From Gammaproteobacteria bacterium (GTDB taxonomy: Bacteria > Pseudomonadota > Gammaproteobacteria > JAIEPX01), in NCBI GenBank assembly GCA_019748175.1, contig JAIEPX010000001.1, positions 1-44,545 on the forward strand: a stretch of DNA of 44,545 nucleotides, given 5' to 3'. This document shows, piece by piece, positions 26,133 through 34,397 of this stretch (the stretch's first letter is position 1; every line of letters starts with the position of its first letter). The notes beneath the pieces are model-generated. The model ran no database searches and was not told where the DNA came from. It saw only the letters and a program-made list of their open reading frames with translations. Position numbers and translations under genes: made by a program.

Positions 26133-27195
26133 GGTTACCTCCTAGTAAAATTTCGCGTTGTTCGAGCATGGCTTCAGGCACTTCTTTGAAAGTAAAATCT
26201 ATAATATTTTCAGGTGGTTGCGGTAGCTTGTTCGCGTAATCTTTAAGGGCTTGGTCTAACTCCTGAGAGAGTTCATCGATTAATTGCTTTTCTTTTTCGT
26301 CGTTCCAGACACCTTGTTCTGTGAGATAACGACGAAGTCGAATTAAAGGCTCTTTGGTAGTCGCGCCTTTTACAACCTCTTCATTCCAATAGCGTTTTGC
26401 ATCATCAGCGGTGGTATGATCAGACAAACGATAGGTCACAGCCTCAACAACGGTTGGGCCTTTTCCGTTTCGTGCTTTTTCAACCGCGCGTCCCACAATT
26501 TCCCGTACGGCGATGACATCATTCCCGTCAACCTGAACGCCCTCTATGCCCCCCGCGATGGCTTTTTGTGCCAGCGTTTGCGCATGAGTTTGAATGCCTC
26601 TGGGTACTGAAATGGCCCACTGATTATTGTTAATCACAAATACTACAGGCAAATTCCATGCGCCCGCGAGGTTCACAGCTTCGTAAAAAGCCCCTTCTGA
26701 TGTTCCACCATCGCCTAGTGATGTGACAGCCACCCGAGGTTGTTTGCGATATTTGAAGGCATACGCGATGCCGCAAGCGTGTAGACATTGCGTTGCAATG
26801 GGTACACTCGGTGAAAAATCTTCACGCGCAACTTGAAAATCTGCACCGCGTTCGTCACCGCCCCAATAACTCAAAATCTCATCGAGTGTGACGCCACGCT
26901 CAAGTAATGCACCTTGATCACGGTAGTAAGGACAAAACACATCCTCAGGGCGCATCGCATCGCCCAAACCCGTGGCTACAGCTTCTTGTCCCAACGAAGA
27001 AGGGTAGGTTCCCATTTTTCCTGTTCGCTGCATGATAACCGCTTTTGCATCCAATAAACGCGTACGTTGCATGGACGTAAATAATCGAATCAAATGGTTA
27101 TGGTCATTAGCAAATGCAGGAAGTGCTTGTACGGCGTGTCCTTCCTCATTTAAAAATTGATGATATTGGATGCTAAATTCGGCGACGGTTTTCAT
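26125..27195 (-). CDS. pdhA: 2-oxoacid dehydrogenase E1 component, alpha subunit
   Basis: A 356-residue subunit that binds thiamine diphosphate. The TPP motif is visible as GDGGTSEGAFYEAV followed by VINNNQWAIS (about residues 158-196), and the phosphorylation-loop counterpart YRLSDHTTADDAKRY lies near 265-280. The N-terminus has the 30-residue extension common in the proteobacterial PdhA/BkdA1-like type. It is preceded after 8 bases by a 70-residue ORF and followed by pdhB and pdhC in one operon. In context with malic enzyme it would supply acetyl-CoA from pyruvate. Confidence 0.93.
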   Translation of the reverse strand: MKTVAEFSIQYHQFLNEEGHAVQALPAFANDHNHLIRLFTSMQRTRLLDAKAVIMQRTGKMGTYPSSLGQEAVATGLGDAMRPEDVFCPYYRDQGALLERGVTLDEILSYWGGDERGADFQVAREDFSPSVPIATQCLHACGIAYAFKYRKQPRVAVTSLGDGGTSEGAFYEAVNLAGAWNLPVVFVINNNQWAISVPRGIQTHAQTLAQKAIAGGIEGVQVDGNDVIAVREIVGRAVEKARNGKGPTVVEAVTYRLSDHTTADDAKRYWNEEVVKGATTKEPLIRLRRYLTEQGVWNDEKEKQLIDELSQELDQALKDYANKLPQPPENIIDFTFKEVPEAMLEQREILLGGNHG

Positions 27196-27203
27196 GCTCT
27201 TCC

Positions 27204-27416
27204 TTATTCGTTAAGACGTTCTTCAGCGATCGTATGAGCGACAATATTGGTTGATTTATTTTCAGCCTGAGCGCGTTCAAAGACTCGGAGTGATTCATCA
27301 TCAAGATTAGTGATTTTTAGTTGAGCCCGTTCATGGATAGCTTCGTTGCTGGAATCATATTCAAAGATGTCTCGATTAGACATTTCAGCAGTTGGCATTC
27401 GCCATTTCCCCCCCAT
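27204..27416 (-). CDS. Small ORF heading the pdh operon
   Basis: A 70-residue protein (MGGKWRMPTAEMSN start). I choose ATG 27416 because AGGGG sits about 7 bases upstream; the frame extends to 27434. It is polar, ends LDDESLRVFERAQAENKST..., and is predicted helical with no signal. Only 8 bases separate it from pdhA, so it is co-transcribed with pdhABC. No family recognised; a small regulator or assembly factor of the complex is possible but speculative. Confidence 0.55.
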   Translation of the reverse strand: MGGKWRMPTAEMSNRDIFEYDSSNEAIHERAQLKITNLDDESLRVFERAQAENKSTNIVAHTIAEERLNE

Positions 27417-27576
27417 TAAATATCCCCTAGTCACTACCTGTCTTTCTCCGTGAAGAACGCACTCTAGCCGAAGCCTAGTCCGTTGGCAAGTGCATGCCAG
27501 TCTGTACTTTTACCTACACGTTAGGAGGTGGTATATTAAACGCAAGTATAGCAGAGCTACGCTCAGAGGTCATATT

Positions 27577-27663
27577 GGGTCAGGTCTAACATTGAAACCA
27601 GCTCGGAGTTTATGTAGACCTGATTCCTCAATAATGAGTTGGGTTCAATGTTAGACCTTGCCC
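27577..27663. repeat. REPIN-like palindrome E3
   Basis: Inverted arms at 27577-27596 (GGGTCAGGTCTAACATTGAA) and 27644-27663 with two mismatches, around 47 bases. Related in pattern to E1/E2 but diverged. It lies in the 326-base gap between the divergent pdh operon and the phosphodiesterase. CCCCAT/ATGGGG (27661-27677) forms a further small palindrome beside it. Confidence 0.75.
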
Positions 27664-27701
27664 CATGGCCAATGGGGAGACCTGCCCCCTGAGCCTCTCT
27701 G

Positions 27702-27710
27702 TGATATAAT
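27702..27710 (+). promoter_or_regulatory. Extended -10 promoter element of the phosphodiesterase gene
   Basis: TGATATAAT (27702-27710) is a perfect extended -10 (TGnTATAAT) 32 bases before the ATG at 27743; no good -35 box is visible. AAAGGAG supplies the ribosome-binding site. Confidence 0.5.
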
Positions 27711-27742
27711 GGTAAAATCTAACAGGACAAAGGAGTGCAGCT

Positions 27743-28489
27743 ATGTCACAAGATTTACGTCTATCTCGCGTGATTGCCCACAGAGGCGCCTGTGCTTACG
27801 CACCCGAAAATACTTTAGCCTCCATGCGTAAAGCCCACGCGATGGGAGCCAAGTGGGTTGAATTTGATGTCATGCTGACTGCTGATGGTGAGGCCATCAT
27901 TATGCACGACGACACGTTGAGAAGAACCACAAACGGCGGAAAACGAGCAGTCGCAGCAACAGCTTACAGTGATATCGCTCAGCTCGATGCGGGTAGTTGG
28001 TTCGCAAAACAATATGCTCAAGAAACCGTTCCCACGCTGCACGAACTATTGGACTTACTCATAAAATTAAAACTACACATCAACCTTGAAATAAAACCAA
28101 CTCCAGGAAAAGAAGCCGAAACCGCTGAAAAATCGATTGCAATAGTCAAAGAAATTTGGCCAACAGCAGAAAGTCCACCGATGATATCAACACAATCTGA
28201 AATATGTTTGCGCATTGTGCACCAAATTGCCCCAGAATATTGTTTAGGTACTGTTATTCATGAATGGAATGAGCCTTGGCAACAATGGTTAACTGATTAC
28301 GCTTGCCAATCTGTTTCTGTTAATCATCAGATTTTATCACCCGAAAAAATTGTTGAATTAAGAAAATACGTGAAATATGTTTTAGCGTATACCGTCAATG
28401 AGCCATGGCGAGCTCATGAACTTTTCGAATGGGGTGTTGATTCGGTTTTCAGTGACAAACCGGATTTGTTATCAATAACTTATTCTTAA
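27743..28489 (+). CDS. ugpQ: Glycerophosphodiester phosphodiesterase (cytoplasmic UgpQ type)
   Basis: A 248-residue TIM-barrel enzyme that hydrolyses glycerophosphodiesters to glycerol-3-phosphate and an alcohol. The GDPD signature is clear: IAHRGACAYAPENT with His13, Arg14 and Glu22, then the metal ligands Glu40 and Asp42 in VEFDVMLTADG and the catalytic His55 in MHDDTLRRTTNG. There is no signal peptide, which places it in the cytoplasm like UgpQ, not the periplasmic GlpQ. Length is close to E. coli UgpQ (247). It is a single gene with its own extended -10 promoter, convergent with the accessory gene that follows. Confidence 0.93.
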   Translation: MSQDLRLSRVIAHRGACAYAPENTLASMRKAHAMGAKWVEFDVMLTADGEAIIMHDDTLRRTTNGGKRAVAATAYSDIAQLDAGSWFAKQYAQETVPTLHELLDLLIKLKLHINLEIKPTPGKEAETAEKSIAIVKEIWPTAESPPMISTQSEICLRIVHQIAPEYCLGTVIHEWNEPWQQWLTDYACQSVSVNHQILSPEKIVELRKYVKYVLAYTVNEPWRAHELFEWGVDSVFSDKPDLLSITYS

Positions 28490-28514
28490 GCACTTTTCTC
28501 TTACCTAGCATTGC

Positions 28515-28546
28515 CACTGACACAACTATAGACAGTTGCGTCAGTG
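28515..28546. terminator. Hairpin between convergent genes
   Basis: CACTGAC-A-CAACT (28515-28527) pairs with AGTTG-C-GTCAGTG (28534-28546) with one A/C mismatch around a 6-base loop. It lies between the converging phosphodiesterase and orphan genes. No T tract follows on either side, so its terminator role is inferred from position. Confidence 0.45.
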
Positions 28547-28566
28547 ACATAGACAAGGTGATTATA

Positions 28567-29127
28567 CTATAGGGTATTATTGATTTTAGATGGTAGGACC
28601 TCTAATGGAGTGCATAATTGTTCTTTAATCTCTATGAAATCTTTCTGGTTTTTTGCATTGTAAAATAAAATTGAAATCAAAATGTCCCATTTTTTTAATA
28701 TTTCATTGAGTGATTTAAATAAAGCGGTTTTCCTATCTGAAGAGGTTGGGTCTACGTTATCTGGATAAAACACTAAAGGATATACCCCTTTCTTTTTGTC
28801 TTGTGACTCACATTTATCTACAAACATGGCTCCAATATTGTTCAAATTATGTTCTCCATCAAAACTAAATATGTATATTTCAAATAAATCCGTCTCTTTG
28901 AATTGATCGATACTAGATGTATAAAGAGATGTAATTATCTTATTTAGACGATCTCTCAGCCGCATGTATTCAATAAGGACTTCATTTTCGTCATGTTGTT
29001 GTAAAAGGTGTATCATGTGTTCATAAAGGGAATGTAAGATAATACATCGATACGAAAGGGGGTAGGAGTCTTTTGTGGTTTTGAAAAAACTAGGGTCTGA
29101 TTCTATCATATACTTCGTTCTGCTCAT
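28567..29127 (-). CDS. Orphan accessory protein
   Basis: A 186-residue cytoplasmic protein. I start it at ATG 29127 (MSRTKYMIES) because GAGG lies 7 bases before it; a GTG at 29139 is in frame. It is mostly helical in the first half (LYEHMIHLLQQHDENEVLIEYMRLRDRL) and mixed in the second. I recognise no family. It has its own perfect-consensus sigma70 promoter and sits downstream of the AbiE pair on the same strand, separated by about 138 bases. Island context suggests a defence or stress role, but this is only guilt by association. Confidence 0.65.
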   Translation of the reverse strand: MSRTKYMIESDPSFFKTTKDSYPLSYRCIILHSLYEHMIHLLQQHDENEVLIEYMRLRDRLNKIITSLYTSSIDQFKETDLFEIYIFSFDGEHNLNNIGAMFVDKCESQDKKKGVYPLVFYPDNVDPTSSDRKTALFKSLNEILKKWDILISILFYNAKNQKDFIEIKEQLCTPLEVLPSKINNTL

Positions 29128-29163
29128 AACATACCTCACTAGTTATTAATGGTTACATTTTAA

Positions 29164-29192
29164 ATTATAGCATATATTAGTATATTTGTCAA
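29164..29192 (-). promoter_or_regulatory. Consensus sigma70 promoter of the orphan gene
   Basis: On the minus strand TTGACA (29192-29187), a 17-base spacer and TATAAT (29169-29164): both boxes and the spacing are perfect consensus. It points at the gene starting at 29127, giving a leader of about 30 bases. Confidence 0.8.
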
Positions 29193-29264
29193 ATTTTAGG
29201 ATATTAGTTAGTGTAGTACGTAACTTGGCAAGTGGGATAATAAATATATTTTAGAAAGCTGCAA

Positions 29265-30227
29265 TCACAAAAGTAAATTTTGTTGAACCCGCCAATTTAT
29301 TAGAGGATGTTGTTGTATTCTTTCGCGAAGTTCTTGATCGTCAGTAAGCAGGTCTGGTTTGATAACGGAGTTTTTTTGTGCTGTTTCCAAAAATTCAATT
29401 TCATTCTTTCGGAAAGGTAATATCTTCTGGAGTGCTTCTTTACATTCATTTAATAGATTCGATGCCCAATCTTGAACGGCACCATAATTTTGTGGTCCAA
29501 CATTTTTGTTAAGTACAGGAATCAATTTATCACGAATATCTTTCACAGAGAAATTTAGATTATTGATATTAATATTCTGCCAACTTTGCTTTCTCATACT
29601 CGCATATATTGTGAACGCTAATCTGAGTTTTTCGATATCTAATGGACATTTTGTAAGTAATTGGTGGCTATCGAATAAATCACGACTAACGTTTCTTTCG
29701 AATAAGGCATTGAATTTACCTGCGGCTATTTCATGGATGTCAAGAACTTTGCAATGTGTGGCTTTAGGCCATGATGGTGATTTTCGCCATTCAGGCTCCC
29801 ATAAGGGTATCCGATATAAATAATTAAGGTCTATTTCAAGACGACCCTTGTTATTTGTAAAACTATTGTAGGTTAAAACTGTTTTACCACCGGCGTGTTT
29901 ATTCGGGTTTCTGTGAACTGAATATTGTCGTTGCTCACAAATACTTAAGAGTATTTTTTCAACTTCTAATCTATCTTTACGCATAGAATCTTTGTGAAGT
30001 TCGCCAATATAATTTAAGTCGATGTCGACAGATAGTCTAGGAAACTCGTCATTATAGAAGAAATTTATAGCTGTACCACCTTTCAAAACAAGTCGATCAG
30101 AAAGATAGGGTACTTTCATAAATTCATCTAACAAATTTAAAAGATGAAATACCTTTTCAACCATTTCAGGACGATAGCCTTTATCTTGTGATTCTACTTT
30201 CAATTCATTGTCAAATAGTCTCATCAT
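29265..30227 (-). CDS. abiEii: AbiEii/AbiGii-family nucleotidyltransferase toxin
   Basis: A 320-residue toxin of a type IV toxin-antitoxin system. The nucleotidyltransferase core is complete: VLKGGTAINFF with Gly50-Gly51, and PRLSVDIDLNYIG with metal-binding Asp68 and Asp70; a further EIDLNYLYRIP and the helix DIHEIAAGKFNALFERNVSRDLFD match the family. In relatives this enzyme arrests growth by acting on nucleotides or tRNA ends and causes abortive phage infection. The gene overlaps the upstream AbiEi gene by 17 bases, the usual antitoxin-toxin order. The frame is intact, so it is probably functional. Confidence 0.92.
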   Translation of the reverse strand: MMRLFDNELKVESQDKGYRPEMVEKVFHLLNLLDEFMKVPYLSDRLVLKGGTAINFFYNDEFPRLSVDIDLNYIGELHKDSMRKDRLEVEKILLSICEQRQYSVHRNPNKHAGGKTVLTYNSFTNNKGRLEIDLNYLYRIPLWEPEWRKSPSWPKATHCKVLDIHEIAAGKFNALFERNVSRDLFDSHQLLTKCPLDIEKLRLAFTIYASMRKQSWQNININNLNFSVKDIRDKLIPVLNKNVGPQNYGAVQDWASNLLNECKEALQKILPFRKNEIEFLETAQKNSVIKPDLLTDDQELRERIQQHPLINWRVQQNLLL

Positions 30228-31023
30228 TTGGTTCTTCCCAAGTTCGATTAATAATCTCTAGTGGCACAACTAGTCGCCATTTATCTAAATACGTTCCTTT
30301 TTTATATCGCGTGCGATCCATATAGTGAGGCCCTTTTGGAATATGGGGCAAAAGCATATCAATATATTTTTTCTCTACAACATAATGTTTAGGTCGTTGT
30401 TCGAGAAAATACCCGACTTTGGCTACAGTAGTAGCATTTTTCAGAAGTAGAGCATAATTCACAATCTTAGCTGGATCAAACTGAGTGATGTTGTCGAGTG
30501 AACGCCAAATTTCTTCCCAGCCACCACCCAAATCTGGTCGATCTAAAATATCGACAATTGTGCGTTCTAAATTTGTCACTTTTATGAGTATGCCATTTCG
30601 TTTTATCAAATCAATACCGTAGTTGGTTTGGTTTGCTTTGATTAATGCAGTAGGTTGATTAATTGCCCGATAATATTGTGATTCGTATGAAAACGGTAAT
30701 ACCCTGTGTGAAGTGAGATAGGCAAGTTCATTAAAGGTTGTGTAGGCTGATCCATGTAATTCCAGTGATGCGTGGTAAGCAATTATTGCATCATCTGTTG
30801 CTTTGCTCGCAATAAGATAAGGGTCAATCCAGATATCTTGAGTACCAAAAGGTTTTACTGCATAAAGAAATTTGCGAATAAGGATCAAATGCCCAACTTT
30901 TTTGTGATAACTGAGTTGCTGTTTCCAGCTCTGTTGACGATGTGATCCATTAGATGCCATAAACTCTGCAAATTCTTCATACCGAAAAACTGGGTGGCTC
31001 TCAAAAAAATCTTTTATCCTCAT
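30211..31023 (-). CDS. abiEi: AbiEi-family antitoxin/transcriptional regulator
   Basis: A 270-residue antitoxin that in studied systems represses its own operon and counters AbiEii without binding it. An N-terminal winged helix (about 1-60) is followed by the family region with TNLERTIVDILDRPDLGGGWEEIW (about 151-174). I start it at ATG 31023 (MRIKDFF): the upstream ATGs at 31041 and 31053 lie at or before the predicted transcription start near 31049. The ribosome-binding site is then poor, so the start is uncertain by 6-10 codons. Toxin gene follows with overlap. The promoter region carries an inverted repeat suited to autoregulation. Confidence 0.88.
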   Translation of the reverse strand: MRIKDFFESHPVFRYEEFAEFMASNGSHRQQSWKQQLSYHKKVGHLILIRKFLYAVKPFGTQDIWIDPYLIASKATDDAIIAYHASLELHGSAYTTFNELAYLTSHRVLPFSYESQYYRAINQPTALIKANQTNYGIDLIKRNGILIKVTNLERTIVDILDRPDLGGGWEEIWRSLDNITQFDPAKIVNYALLLKNATTVAKVGYFLEQRPKHYVVEKKYIDMLLPHIPKGPHYMDRTRYKKGTYLDKWRLVVPLEIINRTWEEPNDETI

Positions 31024-31088
31024 AACTTGACACCATGTCATTAAAGAATACAATTATTATATACTACAATTACATAATGTCAAGTTAT
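31022..31088 (-). promoter_or_regulatory. abiE promoter with operator-like inverted repeats
   Basis: On the minus strand TTGACA (31083-31078), a 16-base spacer and TATAAT (31061-31056). The 11-bp ATAACTTGACA (31022-31032) recurs inverted as TGTCAAGTTAT (31078-31088), so one arm covers the -35 box and the other the start codon region; an extra TGACA/TGTCA pair lies at 31028-31040. This arrangement fits the known cooperative autorepression by AbiEi, though binding is inferred. Confidence 0.65.
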
Positions 31089-31178
31089 ACTGATTCTATA
31101 CTTTGTCTGTAGTCTTAATGGAATTTGAGCTGTTCTCAGAGAATAGATTCCATATTGAGGTTTATTATTCACAGTTTC

Positions 31179-31187
31179 TGGTATAAT
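31179..31187 (+). promoter_or_regulatory. Extended -10 promoter element of fadE
   Basis: TGGTATAAT (31179-31187), a perfect extended -10, 34 bases before the fadE ATG; no clear -35 box. I see no FadR-like operator that I can support. Confidence 0.45.
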
Positions 31188-31220
31188 TTAGAATATAGGG
31201 AAATTAAATAGGGACATATA

Positions 31221-33650
31221 ATGCATTCTTTAGTATGGATAGTGTTACTTTTCGGCGTTATTGGACTGCTGGCATATCACCGCGCGAGCCGGTCCGTTTT
31301 AGCCGTCGGCATTGGATTTTATTTGATCTTGTTAAGTGCTTTAAGTCATATTAATTTAATAATGATGCTGATTTACTGGGTGCTGTTCGGATTAGCATGC
31401 GTCGTGTTATTTGACAAGCAAACGCAGCAAAAATTGTTGGCCCCCATTTACAAAAACATGGGCAAATTGATGCCGACACTGTCACCTACAGAGAGAGCGG
31501 GTTTAGAATCCGGCACTGTAGGTTGGGAAGGTCAATTATTCGCAGGCATGCCAAATTGGTCGCAATTGTTGGCGTACCCTAAAGCAAAACTCAGTAAAAG
31601 TGAGCAAGCTTTTATTGATGGACCCGTGACACAATTATGTACTATGACAGATGAGTGGGACTTAACAGCTTATCAACTCTCTATCCCCGACAAGCTTTGG
31701 GCTTTCATGAAAAGCGAAGGCTTTTTCGGATTAATCATTCCAAAAAAGTACGGCGGAAAAGGCTTTTCTGCCTATGCGCATGCGTTAATTTTATCGAAAC
31801 TTGCAGGAGTGAGTGCTTCGGTGGCGAGTACTGTTTCTGTTCCGAATTCATTAGGTCCCGCCGAACTATTATTAGAGTACGGCACGCAAGCACAACGTGA
31901 TTATTATTTACCGAAATTAGCGAAAGGCGAAGAGATACCTTGTTTTGCATTAACCGGGCCCGATGTTGGATCCGATGCCACTAGTATGCCTGATCATGGC
32001 ACAATTTGTGAGCGAGTGATCAACGGTGAAAAAATAATCGGGATTTCTCTGAATTTTAATAAACGCTATATCACATTAGGTCCGGTGGCGACGGTCATCG
32101 GATTAGCCTTTAAATTATTTGATCCTGATAATCTGATGAGTAAGAAAAAAAATCTGGGTATTACTGTTGCATTAGTTCCTGCTAATACAAAAGGTGTAGA
32201 GCATGGCCGTCGACATTTCCCTTTGAATGCTGTCTTTCCAAATGGTCCAGTTCGCGGAAAAGATGTCTTTGTTCCCATCGATGCCATTATTGGTGGATTT
32301 AAAATGGCGGGCAAAGGTTGGAATATGCTTGTAGAGCGACTCGCGGTTGGACGCGCAATTTCTTTACCCTCTATTTCTTTAGGTGGAGCGCAAATGGCTG
32401 TTGCGGTAAGTGGAGCTTATGCGCGGATTCGTGAACAATTTGGATTACCGATTGGCCGATTTGGTGGGGTAGAAGAACGATTGGCGAGAATGGCAGGCAT
32501 GAGTTATATCATGAACGCAACGCGTAATTTTACTGTTGCTGCGATTGATGGGGGTGAAGCGCCTGCAGTGCCTTCAGCTATTAGCAAATATCATTTAACA
32601 GAAATGGGGCGAACAGTCGTCATCGATGCTATGGATATTCATGGTGGAAAAGGTATTTGTTTAGGGCCTAAAAATTATTTGGGAAGAGGATATCAGCAAG
32701 CTCCGATTGGCATTACTGTTGAGGGCGCCAACATTTTAACGCGTTCCATGATTATTTTTGGGCAGGGCGCAATTCGTTGTCATCCGCATATATTAAATGA
32801 AATTAGTGCAGTCGCAAATGAAGATAAAAAAGCGGGATTAGAGCAATTCTCATCTGAAGTTTTTGCGCACAGTGGGTATTTGTTGAGTAATTTGATTCGA
32901 TCTTTTTGGTGTGGTTTACTCAATGCCAAATTCTCGAGTGCCCCAGAAAGTTCAGTAAAGCACTATTATCAACAATTAAATCGAATTAGCGCTTCCTTTG
33001 CATTGATTTCAGATGCATGCATGATTTATCTTGGCGGTGTCATGAAGCGCAAAGAAAAATTGTCAGGACGTTTAGGGGATGTATTAAGTATGTGCTACTT
33101 AGCCTCTGCAGTTTTGAAACAATTTCATGAGCGAAAAGAACCTCAAGATGAATTGCCATTAGTGCAATGGTCTTGTCAATATCTGTTGACACAAGCGGAA
33201 CAACAACTCGATGGCGTTATCAGAAATTTTCCCAATAAAATAGTTCGAGGGATTTTAAGAGTAGCTATTTTCCCTTTGGGTCGTTGGAATAAATTACCGA
33301 CGGATCGTTTAGTGAGTCAACTTGGAAAAATTATGCTGACTCCCAATCGAGTTCGTTCTCAGTTAATTGAAGGTGTCTATCTTCCAGAAGACCGAATCCA
33401 TGTTCCAGGAATGTTAGAAACAGCATTAAAGATGGTGACGAAACATCAAACAACATTTAATAAACTTAATAAAGCCATTAAATCTGGCGAAGTCAGTGGG
33501 CTCACTTTTGAAGAGAGAATTGATCATGCTGAAGAGCTGAAAATTTTAAATAAAACCCAAGCTAGTCATTTGAGAGAATACAATACACTGAGGGAAATCA
33601 TTATTTCTGTGGATGATTTTTCTGATGATGAATTACGAGGGGTGAAATGA
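31221..33650 (+). CDS. fadE: Acyl-CoA dehydrogenase, long FadE type
   Basis: An 809-residue FAD enzyme that catalyses the first step of fatty-acid beta-oxidation. It has the long architecture of E. coli FadE (814 residues): N-terminal hydrophobic segments (about 3-20 and 28-62) that would attach it to the inner membrane, the acyl-CoA dehydrogenase core (about 125-480, with ALTGPDVGSDATS near 242-254 and FGLPIGRFGGVEERLARMAG near 412-431), and a helical C-terminal extension of about 290 residues. Together with fadD at 36342 and the methylcitrate genes it points to use of host or environmental fatty acids. It is a single gene with its own extended -10 promoter. Confidence 0.94.
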   Translation: MHSLVWIVLLFGVIGLLAYHRASRSVLAVGIGFYLILLSALSHINLIMMLIYWVLFGLACVVLFDKQTQQKLLAPIYKNMGKLMPTLSPTERAGLESGTVGWEGQLFAGMPNWSQLLAYPKAKLSKSEQAFIDGPVTQLCTMTDEWDLTAYQLSIPDKLWAFMKSEGFFGLIIPKKYGGKGFSAYAHALILSKLAGVSASVASTVSVPNSLGPAELLLEYGTQAQRDYYLPKLAKGEEIPCFALTGPDVGSDATSMPDHGTICERVINGEKIIGISLNFNKRYITLGPVATVIGLAFKLFDPDNLMSKKKNLGITVALVPANTKGVEHGRRHFPLNAVFPNGPVRGKDVFVPIDAIIGGFKMAGKGWNMLVERLAVGRAISLPSISLGGAQMAVAVSGAYARIREQFGLPIGRFGGVEERLARMAGMSYIMNATRNFTVAAIDGGEAPAVPSAISKYHLTEMGRTVVIDAMDIHGGKGICLGPKNYLGRGYQQAPIGITVEGANILTRSMIIFGQGAIRCHPHILNEISAVANEDKKAGLEQFSSEVFAHSGYLLSNLIRSFWCGLLNAKFSSAPESSVKHYYQQLNRISASFALISDACMIYLGGVMKRKEKLSGRLGDVLSMCYLASAVLKQFHERKEPQDELPLVQWSCQYLLTQAEQQLDGVIRNFPNKIVRGILRVAIFPLGRWNKLPTDRLVSQLGKIMLTPNRVRSQLIEGVYLPEDRIHVPGMLETALKMVTKHQTTFNKLNKAIKSGEVSGLTFEERIDHAEELKILNKTQASHLREYNTLREIIISVDDFSDDELRGVK

Positions 33651-33678
33651 TTGCTCTCTCTATCATTTGCGCTATACT
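33651..33678 (+). promoter_or_regulatory. Promoter of the Cys-rich secreted protein gene
   Basis: TTGCTC (33651-33656), a 16-base spacer and TATACT (33673-33678). The 11-mer GCTATACTTAA around the -10 box is identical to that before the coiled-coil gene at 20822. Confidence 0.45.
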
Positions 33679-33707
33679 TAACTATAGAATGTTAATCAGG
33701 AGGACAT

Positions 33708-34091
33708 ATGAATAAGGTCGTTCATGGGATTATTGGATTATCCCTATGCTTTTTGTCTGCTGCATTTGCAGAGCAACAGCCTTATGGTGCTTGCGGTACA
33801 GGGCTTTGCGGAAGTAGTAGCTCTGAAGCAGGTGGTCAAGAGTTAGTGCAATATAATAAGTATATAACACCCTCACCGGCGTGTGCTCCTGGCGATTGTT
33901 ACTTGTTCAACGAATTAGTTAATTGTTCAGTGAATGATTATTCTTGCAAAGATGGAAGGAGAAGAATCTGGAGCTATAGAGCAAAATATTACGCTCCCGA
34001 TAACACGGAATTGTTGGTTAATTTAGACAAAAAATTATGCCCAACTAAAAAGACGTGTATGTGGCCTTATTCGCAACAAAGTAATTATTAA
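33708..34091 (+). CDS. Small secreted cysteine-rich protein
   Basis: A 127-residue protein with a Sec signal peptide (about 1-21, cleavage after AFA). The mature part has eight cysteines (29, 34, 59, 64, 73, 80, 111, 117), enough for four disulfides, so a compact extracytoplasmic fold is likely. The segment ACGTGLCGSSSSEAGG recalls the CGSSKP repeats of the protein at 44270-44509. AGGAGG precedes the ATG by 5 bases. I recognise no family. Own promoter upstream; a perfect hairpin follows the stop. Confidence 0.75.
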   Translation: MNKVVHGIIGLSLCFLSAAFAEQQPYGACGTGLCGSSSSEAGGQELVQYNKYITPSPACAPGDCYLFNELVNCSVNDYSCKDGRRRIWSYRAKYYAPDNTELLVNLDKKLCPTKKTCMWPYSQQSNY

Positions 34092-34100
34092 TCTTGTAAG

Positions 34101-34123
34101 AAGGGGGCAAGCCTTGCCCCCTT
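34101..34123. terminator. Bidirectional hairpin between convergent genes
   Basis: AAGGGGGCAA (34101-34110) pairs perfectly with TTGCCCCCTT (34114-34123) around three bases. It sits between the ends of the secreted-protein gene and minE. The flanking T runs are short in both directions. Confidence 0.7.
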
Positions 34124-34124
34124 A

Positions 34125-34397
34125 TCAATGGTGATCCACAGAATCAGGTAATGTGACATTCATCTCTAATACTGAATGATCAGCATCATGTTGCAATTGC
34201 ACGCTAAATTGCTGTTCATCAATGTGCAAGTATTGCGAAATCACACTCACCAATTTTTGTTTGAGTTCTTGTAGATTGATAGGGTTATTGCGAATTTTGC
34301 GAGTACGCTCATGCGAAACGATAATCTGTAAACGTTCTTTAGCAGTGCTTGCAGATGATTCCCTTCTAGAGCGAAATAAATCGAGTAAGCTCATCAT
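34125..34397 (-). CDS. minE: Cell division topological specificity factor MinE
   Basis: A 90-residue protein that stimulates the MinD ATPase and drives pole-to-pole oscillation so that the division septum forms at midcell. SLLDLFRSRRESSASTAKERLQIIVSHER at the N-terminus is the membrane-targeting and MinD-binding part (only the core is needed to recognise it), and the C-terminal dimerisation domain follows. Length is normal (E. coli 88). Its ATG overlaps the minD stop by 4 bases. Confidence 0.95.
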   Translation of the reverse strand: MMSLLDLFRSRRESSASTAKERLQIIVSHERTRKIRNNPINLQELKQKLVSVISQYLHIDEQQFSVQLQHDADHSVLEMNVTLPDSVDHH

